This document shows positions 1 through 9,576 of a stretch of 64,000 nucleotides of DNA, in pieces. The notes below the pieces were generated by a model that searched no databases, was not told the origin of the DNA, and worked only from the letters and a program-made list of their open reading frames with translations. The position numbers were made by a program, and so were the translations under genes. Numbering within the stretch: position 1 is the stretch's first letter; every line of letters starts with the position of its first letter. Source of the DNA: Zygnema cylindricum (taxonomy: Eukaryota > Streptophyta > Zygnematophyceae > Zygnematales > Zygnemataceae); assembly GCA_037447655.1 (NCBI GenBank), contig JBBHKE010000098.1, positions 43,528-107,527 of the forward strand, given 5' to 3'.

Positions 1-803
1 TAAAAATGCGGCGTTCTTTACAATCGACGAGACGCTAGACGCCATAAGACGAACTGACGGAGGAAAAAGACGATGTGGTCATATTTCCACAATCGGATGA
101 TGATGAGTTATTTTCTCTTGCAAAGGATCTCATGGAGGGACCTCAAGAGAACGGAGGAATTATGGACTCCGGGTGCTCCTCCCACATGTGCGGCAATCAG
201 GCTTACTTCAAAACCCTTACTCCAATTCCCACTCGTCAAATTTATTACGCAAATGAAAGTGGTGTGAAGGCTACATCAAAAGGAAGCGTGTAGTTAGCAT
301 GTGACATCAATGGCCAGATCTTAAAAATGACCTTACATGATGTTCTCTGTATTCCAAAATTTAAGAAAAATGTGTTTTCCACTTCGGTGGCTGGAATGAA
401 TGGATTCGATATTTTGCAAAAAAATGGGAAAAAGGTAGTAAGCAAAGATGGGAGAGTAGCTTTGGTAGGAACTAGAGGCCCAAACTTGTTATACTGGATG
501 GACTTAGCTAATGAAATTGACTTTGCATACTCTATTGTCCTTCCGGAAAATGTGTTGTGGCATAAGAGGCCTGGTCATATTCATCATGAAAGGCTTGATA
601 AAATAGTAAAACGAATTATGATAGATGGTGTTAAATTTAGACAAAAAGATTCTCATGTGTGTGATGGATGTGCTTTGGGAAAACTTCAAAAGCTGTACCT
701 ACCTCAGACGGCGAATAACAAGGCCATGAATTTGTTGCAAATAATTCTTTCAGATGTCTCGGGACCGTCAAAAGTCTCTTTCCTCCGTGGCAACCGATTT
801 TAA
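1..803 (+). pseudogene. Copia c1: protease and GAG-pre-integrase remnant
   Basis: The translation carries the copia aspartic protease signature DSGCSSHMC near 165-195. After an in-frame stop at 291-293 it continues into the GAG-pre-integrase zinc region WHKRPGH...CDGCALGK at about 556-680. In the family these domains are part of one Gag-Pol polyprotein whose protease releases the mature enzymes. The reading frame is broken by a stop after GSV and another after GNRF (801-803), so this is a dead copy. It enters the window already inside the element, so gag lies to the left. The first 200 bases match the last 200 of the window (c8) at roughly 80 percent by eye, showing one family in two copies. 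Confidence 0.9.
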
Positions 804-1600
804 GTCACTTTTACGAATGATTTTTCCCGATACATGAAAGTTTACTTTATGAAGGAGAATAATGAAGTGTTTACACACTTTAAGCACTTTTGGGTTTGGG
901 GGGAAAAGCTTCACGGGAAGTTGGTTCTCTCCCTTGAGTCCGACAACGGAGGTGAATATATTTCAAATGCATTTTCATATTATTTAAAATAAAATGTCAT
1001 CTCTCGTCGATTTACAGTTCCCTATAGCAAAACGGAGTATTGGAAAGACTTAACAAGACTTTAACGGAAAGTGCAAAATCTATGATGTTAGATAAAAGGA
1101 AAGATTTTAAATTTTGGGGTGAGGATTTGTCTTGTGCTTTGTATCTTAGGAATAAAATAGAAAATAGAGCCGTAAAAGGGAAAACACCCTATGAAGTGTG
1201 GACCGGAAGAAAGCCTAATGTTAGTCACTTCCGGGTTTTTGGTAGTAAATATTATATTTTGGATAATCTTTTTATTTCTAAACTTAGTCCAAAATCTGTT
1301 CTCGCGATTTTTATGGGATATGATGATGAGTCTGTAGGCTATAGAGTATACAATACGGATAAAAAAACTCTTCAAGTTGTTAGGAATATTCAGGTTAAGG
1401 AAGAGATTCAATCGGTTGATATCTTTGGCATGACAAATTTTGAGAAAAATGCCAAAATTCAAGAATATAAAATTATGGAAAATGTTCCTTGTACCTCTTC
1501 CACCCATTCTTCCTCGTCTATCATTAGAGGATCATCTCCTATTCCTACTCCAGACCCTCGGGTTGTTCAATCTGTACACCCTACATGACCTCTTTCACCT
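804..1600 (+). pseudogene. Copia c1: integrase remnant
   Basis: Catalytic-core motifs are readable across frames: FTNDFSRYMKVYFMKE, then LESDNGGEYIS (second Asp of the DDE triad), then, after stops near 990-1060, the open stretch from 1040 with MERLNKTLTESAKSMM. The usual copia continuation TPYEVWTGRKPNVSHFRVFG and the GYDDESVGYRVY segment follow. The family enzyme inserts the cDNA into chromosomes. Several stops and at least one frame change before 1040 make it non-functional. The C-terminal part dissolves into a Ser/Pro-rich, low-complexity linker (1490-1640). Confidence 0.88.
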
Positions 1601-2040
1601 CTTCCTCCTCCTCCTCTTCCTCCTCATCGGCGGACACGTACGGCTCTAACAATTCCATCCTAATTTTTCCGGAGTCGGGAAAGCAAAGCAGCGGGCTCCG
1701 AGGTGAATAGGCGGAAGCATACTCAATTTTATGCGAGTACAATAGAACCAAGGAACGAGTCACCATACATGAGGCTTTTCCAGCTCCGAAAAAGGATTAA
1801 TGGATCTCCGCGGTTAACGACGAAATGCGATCGATAATGGAAGCTCAAACTTGGGAGCTTGTGGAGCTTCCGCACGATTTAAAGGCAGTCAGCTTTTGGC
1901 ATGGCAGAGGCAAAGGGAAGTGCCACTCCCATGGAATTAAATCAAAAGGTAAAAGGTAGAGAGACCGATGGCGAGGTCATTTTTGATGACACCTTAGAAT
2001 CGAGGAGGCACAGTTTATGGTTGCCATTCTATAATGTCAG

Positions 2041-2182
2041 ATTGTCGACAACCTAATTGGTAGCAGTCTAATCTTCTTCATGAACTACACACGGCCGGAC
2101 ATTACGGCAGCATTGTCGACAGCCTAATTGGTAGCAGTCTAATCTACTTCATAAACTACACACGGCCGGACATTACGGCAGC
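2041..2182 (+). repeat. 71-bp tandem duplication
   Basis: Copies 2041-2111 and 2112-2182 both read from ATTGTCGACA(A/G)CCTAATTGG to ACGGCAGC with a few substitutions. The period is not a multiple of three, so it shifts the RT frame. Confidence 0.9.
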
Positions 2183-2186
2183 AGTT

Positions 2187-2294
2187 GGTACTTTAGGTCG
2201 GAGTTTGGAAAATCCGAGAAGATCGGATTGGGAGGAAATTGGTGCTTTAAGTCGGATTTACATAATCCGAGAAGATCGGATTGGGAGGAAGCAA
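2187..2294 (+). repeat. 54-bp tandem duplication
   Basis: Copies 2187-2240 and 2241-2294 share GGT(A/G)CTTTA(G/A)GTCGGA at the start and AGATCGGATTGGGAGGAA near the end. Confidence 0.85.
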
Positions 2295-2331
2295 AGAGGG
2301 TTTTTTGGTATCTTAGAGGGACACGGAATCT

Positions 2332-2607
2332 GCGACTTGCTCTCCGTGGAGATGAAGTCAAAATTCAAACTTGGAGCAATGCGGGCTACGGGCACATGCC
2401 AAGTCGCCGCTCCACCACTAGATTCATTCTGAAGAAAGGAAGTGGAACATGCAGCTTGAGCAGCAAACTGCGACTTGCTCTCGGAGGATATGAAGTCAAA
2501 ATTCAGACTTGGAGCGATGCGAGCTACCGAGACATGTTAAGCCGGTGCTCCACCACCATGTTCATTTTGAAGATCAGAAATGGAACATGATGTTGGAGCA
2601 GCAAGCT
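2332..2607 (+). repeat. 138-bp tandem duplication of RNase H start
   Basis: Copies 2332-2469 and 2470-2607 both begin GCGACTTGCTCTC and encode TWS(N/D)A... . The copies have diverged, so the duplication is not recent. Confidence 0.88.
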
Positions 2608-2977
2608 TTAGAAATTCACACCTCAATCTACAATGGAGGCTGAATACATGGCGGCAAGCTCAACTGTGAAAGAGTTACTTTGGGTGAAATCTCTCTTTCA
2701 AGAACTTGATTTCATGCAATCTGGACCTCAAATAGTGTGGTGTGACAACCAGACACCTACAGCGATTGCATATTCAAAAGCAAGCACATTGATATCAAGC
2801 TGCATTTTGTAAGAATGAGGTGATAAACATAATTTTAAAACTCAGTTATCTGCCAGATGAGCAAATAGTAGCACATATGATGACTAAGCCTTTACCTACG
2901 CCTAAATTGTAGTTTGAAATTGCAGTTTTGTAGAGAGGCATGTGGACTAAGCGGGAGAGTTTAAATGTTTAGGGGGG

Positions 2978-3645
2978 TGTTGTTTTGTAAACCTTTAGTC
3001 CTCTCTATATCTCGTGTGTGGGAAAGAGATTCCGGACTTAATCATTTTTGTGTATAGATTGAATTGGCGTAGACAAGATTTAATGTGCTATGTAAGTCCG
3101 AATGGGATTACACGGGTTCGGTACACTCAATGAACACGTGCCGGTCCGTGAGGGAGTCGAGGTTGTTTGATCCGGACAACAAAGTACGGATTCATTTGAG
3201 AACCGGATTTACACGTGGAGGTTCATTTTTAGTGATGAATGAATGCGCGGACGGCACACGGAGCGACACAGAGTATTTAAGATTCATGTAAATATTTCGT
3301 ACGGCAGACGTCAAGGTTTTTTTTTTAAATATTTAGTGTACCCGTCGACCACGGTAATTTTGGTATGGTGTAGATCGGCTATAAACTCAATTTTATATGT
3401 AAGACTAAGAATACTTTTGTGGTTAGGAATTCCTTGGATTAAAAACTGTGAAGCAGTTTTTGGGAGTTTTTGAATTGTAAGATCATTGTGATCTTTTGGC
3501 ACATCCTTGTGAAATTTTGCATGTGGTAACTTTGGGGTGTAATTTTTATTGTGGCAAATTTAGAGACCTAGTGTGAGTCTGGTTTGCTTGAAACATTATT
3601 GTGAAGCCGGTCATTTTGTGGGTTTTTGTGAGAGTTTCCTATTTT
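2978..3645 (+). repeat. Copia c1 3' LTR
   Basis: The LTR starts TGTTGTTTTG directly after a purine tract (TTTAGGGGGG) that follows the end of pol, the expected position of a polypurine primer. The part around 3205-3640 is matched by 62393-62940, which precedes gag of c8, confirming LTR identity. The right border is inferred from the gag start at 3660 and is uncertain by some tens of bases. Confidence 0.75.
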
Positions 3646-3659
3646 GTGCATTGATTATT

Positions 3660-3740
3660 ATGACAACTGTTGGTGCTTCTTTTTCTTCTTCTTTTTCTTC
3701 TTCTAGGGCACCAGCTTCCTCAAATCATCACTCTTTCCTA
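3660..3740 (+). pseudogene. Copia gag 5' stub after the c1 LTR
   Basis: Sequence from ATGACAACTGTTGGTGC matches the gag start of c8 at 62950 (ATGGCAACTGC), including the Ser-rich CTTCTTC run and the ACCxGCTTCCTCAA segment. A gag start directly downstream of a 3' LTR means that the LTR was shared with a second element in tandem, of which only this stub survives. The stub ends where minus-strand copia c2 begins. Confidence 0.65.
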
Positions 3741-5765
3741 CCCCAAACTCTAAGGCAGATATGGACGACATTCTCATGTACTTTCTAGTTGATTCTTGCT
3801 CTTCCTTTTGTTCTTCCTCGGTCTCACTTCCTCTGAGGATGTCTCTTTTGACCTCTGTGTTCAATGGGAGTTCGGTTTCCACTAGATTTTCCACTTCCAG
3901 GTGTCCCTCCTTTCCCTCTTTATTTCTTTAACCTTGTTTTTGATCTCAAAATTTTTAATTCTTGTTCCAAACTGTCATTCAGAACCATTTCGATTTTCAC
4001 TACCTTGTTGAACTTGAATGGATTAATTGACTCCCTTCATCCATTGCAACTAAATGTTTCACTAGAATCACATCTTTTCTTTTTAAATCATAAAATTTAT
4101 ATCCTTTTACATTATCTAAATATCCCAATAGATATCTAGGCTTTTTCTTTTCTTCCATTTTCCACATAGATTTGTTTTTATTTAAACTATAATCCAGATT
4201 TCTAAAGAATTTGAGGTGTGACAAATCTGGCATTTTTCCAGTTTGCCTTTTATAAGGGGTTACATATTTCACTCTTAATGTAAGAACTCTACTCATGAGA
4301 TAGTTGGCACAATTCAGAGCCTCGACCCAAAACTGATAACTAGTTTTCTTATTACTTGGCATGCACCTAGTATTTTCTCCAAGTGTCCTATTTAGTCTCT
4401 CAGCTACTCCATTCTGCTTTGGATTATAAGGTATCGTTAACTAGTGTTGGGTACCCTTATTTTTAAGAAAATCCTCAAAATTATTCGAAGTATATTACCC
4501 CCCATTATTAGTCCTTATTCTCTTAATAGGTGTCTCGTGGAGCATTTCATTCCATGCTTAATATTGTTTAAAAACTGAGAATGCTCTTGATTTAGGCCTT
4601 ATAAAGTAGACTCGCGAAAACCGGGACCAATCATCATAAAGTAGACTTGAAAACACCGTGACCAATCATCAGTGATAGGTAGCATAAACTAACTTCGTAC
4701 CCCTATCAGATATGACTCTAGCTCGTCCCCACACATCAGAGTGTACCGAATGTAACACTTCTTCCCCTCTAAAACTATAAAATTTTGGAAATGGTAACAT
4801 GTGTATCTTCCTTTGTGCACATCCACTACAATAATCCATTTCTATTTCACCCTCGAGCTTAATTTTTTCTACAGTTCCCTAAGAACACATTTCCCTTAGT
4901 TTCTTTACTTGAACATGCCCTAGTCTCTTATGCCAAAATGATACAACATTGACATAGGTATAAAAAACTCTTTGTTTGTCATTACTCAAAACAATGTGAA
5001 ACATCCATTTCTTTCATTTTTCAGCTATGAAGAAAACCGCATCTTTGAAATTGATTGTCATAATTCCCTTGCTAGTATTAGTGTCAAAATCCTTGTCATC
5101 CAACCCATAAGTTGAGATCAATTTTTTACTTAACTTTGGGATATGCAATACTTCCTATAAGGTTATAATTAATGCTTTCCCATCACCTAACGTTGTGAAA
5201 TGAACTCCTCCAACTAGGCGAGCTGTTACTATCTTCCCATCCCCTCGCTCAATCTCAACTGAAGGAATTTTCTTGAGTTTTGCAAACTACCTTTTATCTC
5301 GACACATGTGCATTGATGCTCCGGAGTCAATGATCCATCCTTCTTCCGGCTTCTCTCAGACTCCTCGAAAGTCTCATCTCTGCTTTCTTGGAATCCCAAC
5401 ATGTTTTCAATCCGACTTCTCATTCAAACGAAGTTCCTCCGACTCCTCGTCCTCCTCGGATGACTCTTAATCCTCATTTCCATGAACATTTGTCAGAAGA
5501 GCCTTCTTGATCTCCCTTTGGCTCACATTAGCTTGGCCATCCTTGGTCATTAGAGCGGCAGCCCGGTTACAATCTGCCATGCAATGCCCTAGTTTCTTAC
5601 AAAAATGGCATACTCCTTTTGGAGGTCCCCTTCCCTTTCCATCAGAACCCCCTCCCTCTTTTTTTTTCCCACCAAAATTTTTGTGATCATTTCCCAAGCG
5701 GCAATCACCACGCTTCCTCCAAGCAGTTCCAGCTGCTAATGCGTGTACATTTGGAATATCTTTCT
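3741..5765 (-). pseudogene. Copia c2 fragment: Gag knuckle, protease, integrase
   Basis: Reading the minus strand from the right, there is a CCHC zinc knuckle CHFCKKLGHCMADC (about 5570-5620). An acidic linker and a protease motif WIIDSGASMHMC (about 5300-5340) follow, then the GAG-pre region with CSGCAQ (about 4820) and an integrase core broken by many stops. The integrase C-terminal part, WRKPDLSHLKFF-like and LLGYLDNVKGYKFYDLKRKDVILVKH, lies at 4000-4362. Gag resembles that of c7. The copy lacks RT, RNase H and both LTRs. It is cut on the left by the c1 stub and on the right by an X repeat inserted at 5766. Confidence 0.85.
4600..4670. repeat. Short tandem duplication (about 35 bp)
   Basis: Two adjacent units contain ATAAAGTAGACT and end in GACCAATCATCA. 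They lie within the dead integrase of c2. Confidence 0.7.
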
Positions 5766-6040
5766 TGTCATGCTGCATCGCGTCGGCTGCTCGCGCGCAC
5801 GTTATCATGCACGCACGCGCGGTATTTTGCACGCACGCGCCGTATTTCTCACGCACCCGCAGTATTTCTCACGCACGCGCGGTATTCTGCACGCACGCGC
5901 GGTATTTTGTATGCACGCGCAGTTTAAGGCATGCGCGCTCGGTTTTATGCATGCACGCGCGGTTTTATGCATGCACGCACGATTTTGGCACGCGCGCATA
6001 ATTTTTGTTCGCACGTGCAATTTAATTCCGATTCATATTT
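5766..6040 (+). repeat. XY-4: 5' part of an X repeat, cut by assembly gap
   Basis: It begins TGTCATGCTGCATCGCG, the same terminus as the X repeats at 9577, 11756 and 17448. It then enters a CpG-rich minisatellite of about 20-bp units of the type GCACGCGCGGTATTTTGCAC. The left flank is copia c2 gag, so this is an insertion into that element. The unit runs into the run of N, so its 3' part and internal region cannot be seen. After the gap the sequence no longer matches X. Confidence 0.85.
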
Positions 6041-6050
6041 NNNNNNNNNN
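6041..6050. other. Assembly gap (10 N)
   Basis: Ten N bases sit inside an XY-type element. The true length is unknown, since collapsed minisatellite is a likely cause. Confidence 0.99.
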
Positions 6051-7149
6051 CTGTACGTGTCAAAACTTATCAGTGTTTTCACACGTCGCAGGTGTTGAGG
6101 GTGTTCTATCGGAAGAAAACAGAATTGTTACTTATAGAGTGTGATGGTTGTGGACGCTGCACACTTTTGTGACTATTCAAAACTGTGCATGTCGATTTTT
6201 TTGTAACGTTATGACCGTCTAGTTTTTTTTTGTGACATTGTAGATGTCTAGGTTTTTGTGACATTTTTTCGTCATGCTCACTTGTGACAGCATCGCTAGT
6301 AATATAACTTCCTCGATGGCTTCTCGATTTTGTTTATTTGTCCTTTCTAACTCGATGGGTCACCAAAATACACCAGAAAGAAGTTAAAAAAAATAAAATA
6401 AAAATAGCGCTCTTTGATTTCTACCAATATTGTCGTATTTCATTCCAAGAAGAGGGATAGGGGGGTGGTAGTGGTAGTGTGAGGAGGAGAGGGAGAGGTG
6501 ACGACGACATGTAATTTGGTAAGGAACCCATGAATGAAACGGGTGGTTTGGAAATTGTGTACTTATTAGAGGAACTAGTCGTGACAATTCATCAATACAT
6601 CGGTTATATTCAGTTTGATATACAGATGAAGCACTATCGCGACAAATCCGTTCTGAGTTTATACTATAGTTCTTTACTTTCAGTATACAAAGTACGGACA
6701 TGATTGTGATAATTTCCTAACCCCCACAAGAATTGTTATACCCCCCTTTAAAATATATGAACGATAACTTTTTAGTTGGTGCAGCCGAAGATTGACCAAA
6801 CCGAACCGAACCAAGAGTCGGGTCGAGTGCTACCGTATCGTGAAAATGTAATTATGTATTATGCGTTGTTGTATCGTCTTACATACTTCACAGCTTTTAG
6901 TGTTGATACCAATAGCGATACACCATATTGTTTTTTATTTTGTTATCCGCACCGCATATCGAAGCTGGTCTATTTTCCCGATATGTGTCTCTAACCTACC
7001 TACGTATCTGAATTGTGTCGTCTTCTTCCTCCCTAGGCGACAGCACCTACTGCTCGTCACTATGTTCCTACGGATCCGGCCCGCGGCCACCGCCAACCGG
7101 ACGCACACGGGCGAAATCATAGGTGCGGGCCCCCTTCAGTAATCCTTAA
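6051..7149. other. No recognisable gene
   Basis: There are only short ORFs without family motifs. Near 6115-6165 one plus frame reads LLLIECDGCGRC, which resembles the core of a PHD finger and could be the degraded tail of the XY-4 element left of the gap. This is weak. The rest (6200-7149) shows nothing I can assign. Confidence 0.4.
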
Positions 7150-7535
7150 ATCTTTCCCCCCTTCCCATTTATTGTCAAAAACCCCATTCCCCCCACTAAA
7201 ATTATACATGCCCATTCCTTCCTTCCATTCCTTCCTTCCTTTCCATCTTCCATCCATTTGTTGACTCCTTTCGGATCCATTTCTTCCTTCCTTCCTCCAT
7301 TCCATTCCTTCCACCCTCCATCCCTCCCCCCCCAGTTTTTCCTTTATCCCTTTTTTTTCCCCCCTATTTCCATTCCTTCCATTCCATTCGTCCGGCATCT
7401 TTTCTTCCCCTTCCTTCCTCCACTACCATTTCCACCATCTATTTCCCATGGTTTCCATTCCTACTTCCCATTTCCCCCTTCCTTTCCCTCTATTAATTCC
7501 CATGCCTCTCATCTCTCTCATTAATGACCATGTCC
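7150..7535. repeat. Pyrimidine-rich low-complexity tract
   Basis: Nearly 400 bases are dominated by CCTTCC, CATTCC and TTTCCC words on the plus strand, with the purine complement on the minus strand. Apparent ORFs here (Ser/Pro/Phe on plus, Gly/Lys/Glu on minus) are products of the composition. It directly precedes the LINE remnant. Confidence 0.85.
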
Positions 7536-8477
7536 GGCCACGCATCCTCGCCCATTCCCCCTCGATCACCTCCTCCACCTAAACCTTAATGTAGTGGGTG
7601 TCATAACCATTTTGCGACCGGTGCCGGTATTGCCCGGTATACAAAGAGTTGTCAACAATTCTTGGCCCTAGGCGGCCCTTCTTCTAGTACCCTTTCTTCC
7701 ACTACACTCTCGTCCGGACCTACAAGCGAAGATTGGGTATTTGTACGCGATTTAGACGTGTTCGGACCTTATGATTTAGGGGGCCCCCGTCCACGATTAT
7801 ACCCGTGGATTCCCATGGTTGTGTGAATTATCGTACAAGACGCCCTCCACCTCCCTTTGTCTCGTATTTATTCGGATCCCACGGATGTTGGACCTTAACA
7901 CCTCCTTTTCATGTTTTCTCTTTGGGTTCTAGTCTTACCTGGCCGTGGCGGCGGTAGCGAGGCCCGAGAAACTATGACTCGATGTCGACGATTCCTTCAA
8001 GGTGATAGGAGGGCCCTTCATGCCGAGCACGAGGATCGAGTTGGGAGCGCTTCTTTCACACCACGTCGTACATCTCGGACTTTGGATTCGCCATCCTCCT
8101 ATCGTCGTGCGGTTAATTTGGGTCAAGTTGGTGAGCTCTCTCGAGCGGTTCGGGCCCTCCAGCCGTTTTATCGTGCTCCTCGGTTTGCTGCGACTGTCGA
8201 GATTCTCCAGGCTCTTCCTCCACCAACACCTACCCCTCAGTCCCCCTCTATTAACACCTTCGAGCCTCTATTCACACCTCCGAGTCGACATGGTGTTTTC
8301 TCTTGGATTGACTCTCATTCATTAAAGCCCTTACGACTTCTCCACATCTTTCAGGAGGGGGTCCTTCGGGGCACTGTTTATGAGTTATTTCGCGACGTTT
8401 TGCCTCCGAAATCTGGTGCTCGAGGTTTTGATATGTTTTTCGAGTTTGTTCCCTTATTGCGGTTGGCAATGTCCCTT

Positions 8478-8623
8478 CTCGTATTTGTGATCTCCTCACG
8501 GCCTCCCGCCTCTTAGCTGTCACCAAACCCAATGGGGGAATCTGTGCATTCTCGTATTTGTGATCTCCTCACGGCCTCCCGCCTCTTAGCTGTCACCAAA
8601 CCCAATGAGGGAATTTGTCCTAT
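8478..8623 (+). repeat. 73-bp tandem duplication in the LINE RT
   Basis: Copies 8478-8550 and 8551-8623 both begin CTCGTATTTGTGATCTCC and end around CCAATG(G/A)GGGAAT. They repeat the LLTASRLLAVTKPN segment. Confidence 0.9.
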
Positions 8624-8926
8624 TGCAGTGGGTGAGGTATTGTACTGACTGGTGGCCCGCGTCATCAGCATCCAGCTCCAGCCCGCTTTCCATGATTATT
8701 TCTCTCCTCATCAATTCGGAGTGGCAACCCGAGGGGGTTTTGAGGCCGTGGTCCACGGGATCCGGACTTTGTTAGATGCCCAACCGGATTGGTTAGTCCT
8801 CCAGGTGAATGTTTCTAATGCTTTCAATACAGTGGATTAGAATGCCATTTTTTCGGAGCTTATGGCTGCACCTTCCCCGATTTTCTAGATTTTTCCCTTT
8901 GTGATAGCCTTTTATTTTCTGAGCAG

Positions 8927-9006
8927 TGGCCCCTCTTTCTCCACTGATGATGATTTGGTCCCACTTTGGCCTCTCTTTCTCCACTGATGACGATTTGGTC
9001 CCACTT
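8927..9006 (+). repeat. 40-bp tandem duplication in the LINE RT
   Basis: Copies 8927-8966 and 8967-9006 share TCTTTCTCCACTGATGA and GATTTGGTCCCACTTT. Confidence 0.85.
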
Positions 9007-9576
9007 TCCTCCACGACTGGCACTCGTCAAGGTGATCCTCTTGGGGGCCATTTGTTTGCCCTAGCCCATTACCGCACCCTCTGAGCTTCCGCGGCTGCTT
9101 ACCCTTCTAGCCTCTTCCCTTTAGTTGCGGACAACACACAGATTATTAGTCCTTGAGACCAAGTTATACAGGCCTATATCTTTTTCAAGGTTCGTCTGGC
9201 CGAAGTCAATCTTTCCGTCCAGCCCTCTAAGTGTGTTGTTTGGTCCCCTCGTTCTATTCCTCCTCCTCTCACTCCCCCTCCTAGTTTTCAAACTCCTCCA
9301 TCCAAAGGCATTCGTGTGTTGGGTTGCCCGCTAGGTTCCGATCCATACGTCACGAAATTCCTTGATTCCGCTCTTCAAACAAATTTTTCCCACGTGGAAG
9401 ACCTTCCTCACCTTTCCGGTTCCCAGGTGTCTTTTGCTCTTCTGACACGGTGTTTCCCCCACCGGCCTTCCTACCTTACTCGCACTTCCCCTCCCACCCC
9501 ATCTTTTGTGTCCTCGCTTTTTGCATTTGATGATCGTCTCATGGATGTCCTTACAACTTTGTTGGGCCATGGGGCT

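Larger units (their letters stand above)
1780..2930 (+). pseudogene. Copia c1: truncated reverse transcriptase / RNase H
   Basis: The RT begins near 1800 with the copia signature leading to MEAQTWELVELPHDLKA. It then jumps at about 1890 to the downstream segment containing ATPMELNQKV, so nearly the whole catalytic RT core, including YVDD, is deleted. RNase H sequence follows (TWSDASYRDM, then MEAEYMAASSTVKELLWVKS and WCDNQ) up to the end of pol near 2920. Three successive tandem duplications (71, 54 and 138 bp) sit in this stretch. The copy is heavily damaged and cannot encode an enzyme. Confidence 0.85.
7586..9576 (+). pseudogene. Non-LTR (LINE-like) retrotransposon remnant
   Basis: Near 7592-7660 a C-x2-C zinc-finger segment reads CSGCHNHFATGAG, with the expected His replaced by Tyr. 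The reverse transcriptase is spread over frames: LLTASRLLAVTKPNGG (about 8490-8545), then PAFHDYFSPHQFGVATRGG and LVLQVNVSNAFN (8680-8835). GTRQGDPLGG follows at about 9016, a VADNTQII segment at about 9125, and VLGCPLGSDPYVTKFLDSAL after that. In active enzymes the catalytic motifs are F/V-x-D and A-D-D. Here they read VNVSNAFN and ADN, so both sites have lost an Asp, and stops are frequent. The 3' end is cut by the X repeat at 9577. Confidence 0.8.

Noticed and set aside
1-230. Window ends matching each other, suggesting a circular or 64-kb tandem unit
   Set aside because: The match (1-230 with 63810-64000) is only about 80 percent and is explained by two copies of the same copia family (c1, c8).
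5766-6020. CRISPR-like array (20-bp repeats)
   Set aside because: Units are contiguous without unique spacers, and the context is eukaryotic retroelements.
5743-6144. Cys/His/Arg-rich open frames over the X minisatellites (also 9506-10237, 11752-12060, 17333-17812)
   Set aside because: They are the translation of the 20-bp CpG-rich repeat in several frames at once, with no family motif and no conservation of frame between copies.
7911-8516. 201-codon open frame as a separate gene
   Set aside because: It lies in the wrong frame over the LINE remnant. LINE RT motifs are read in the adjacent frames.
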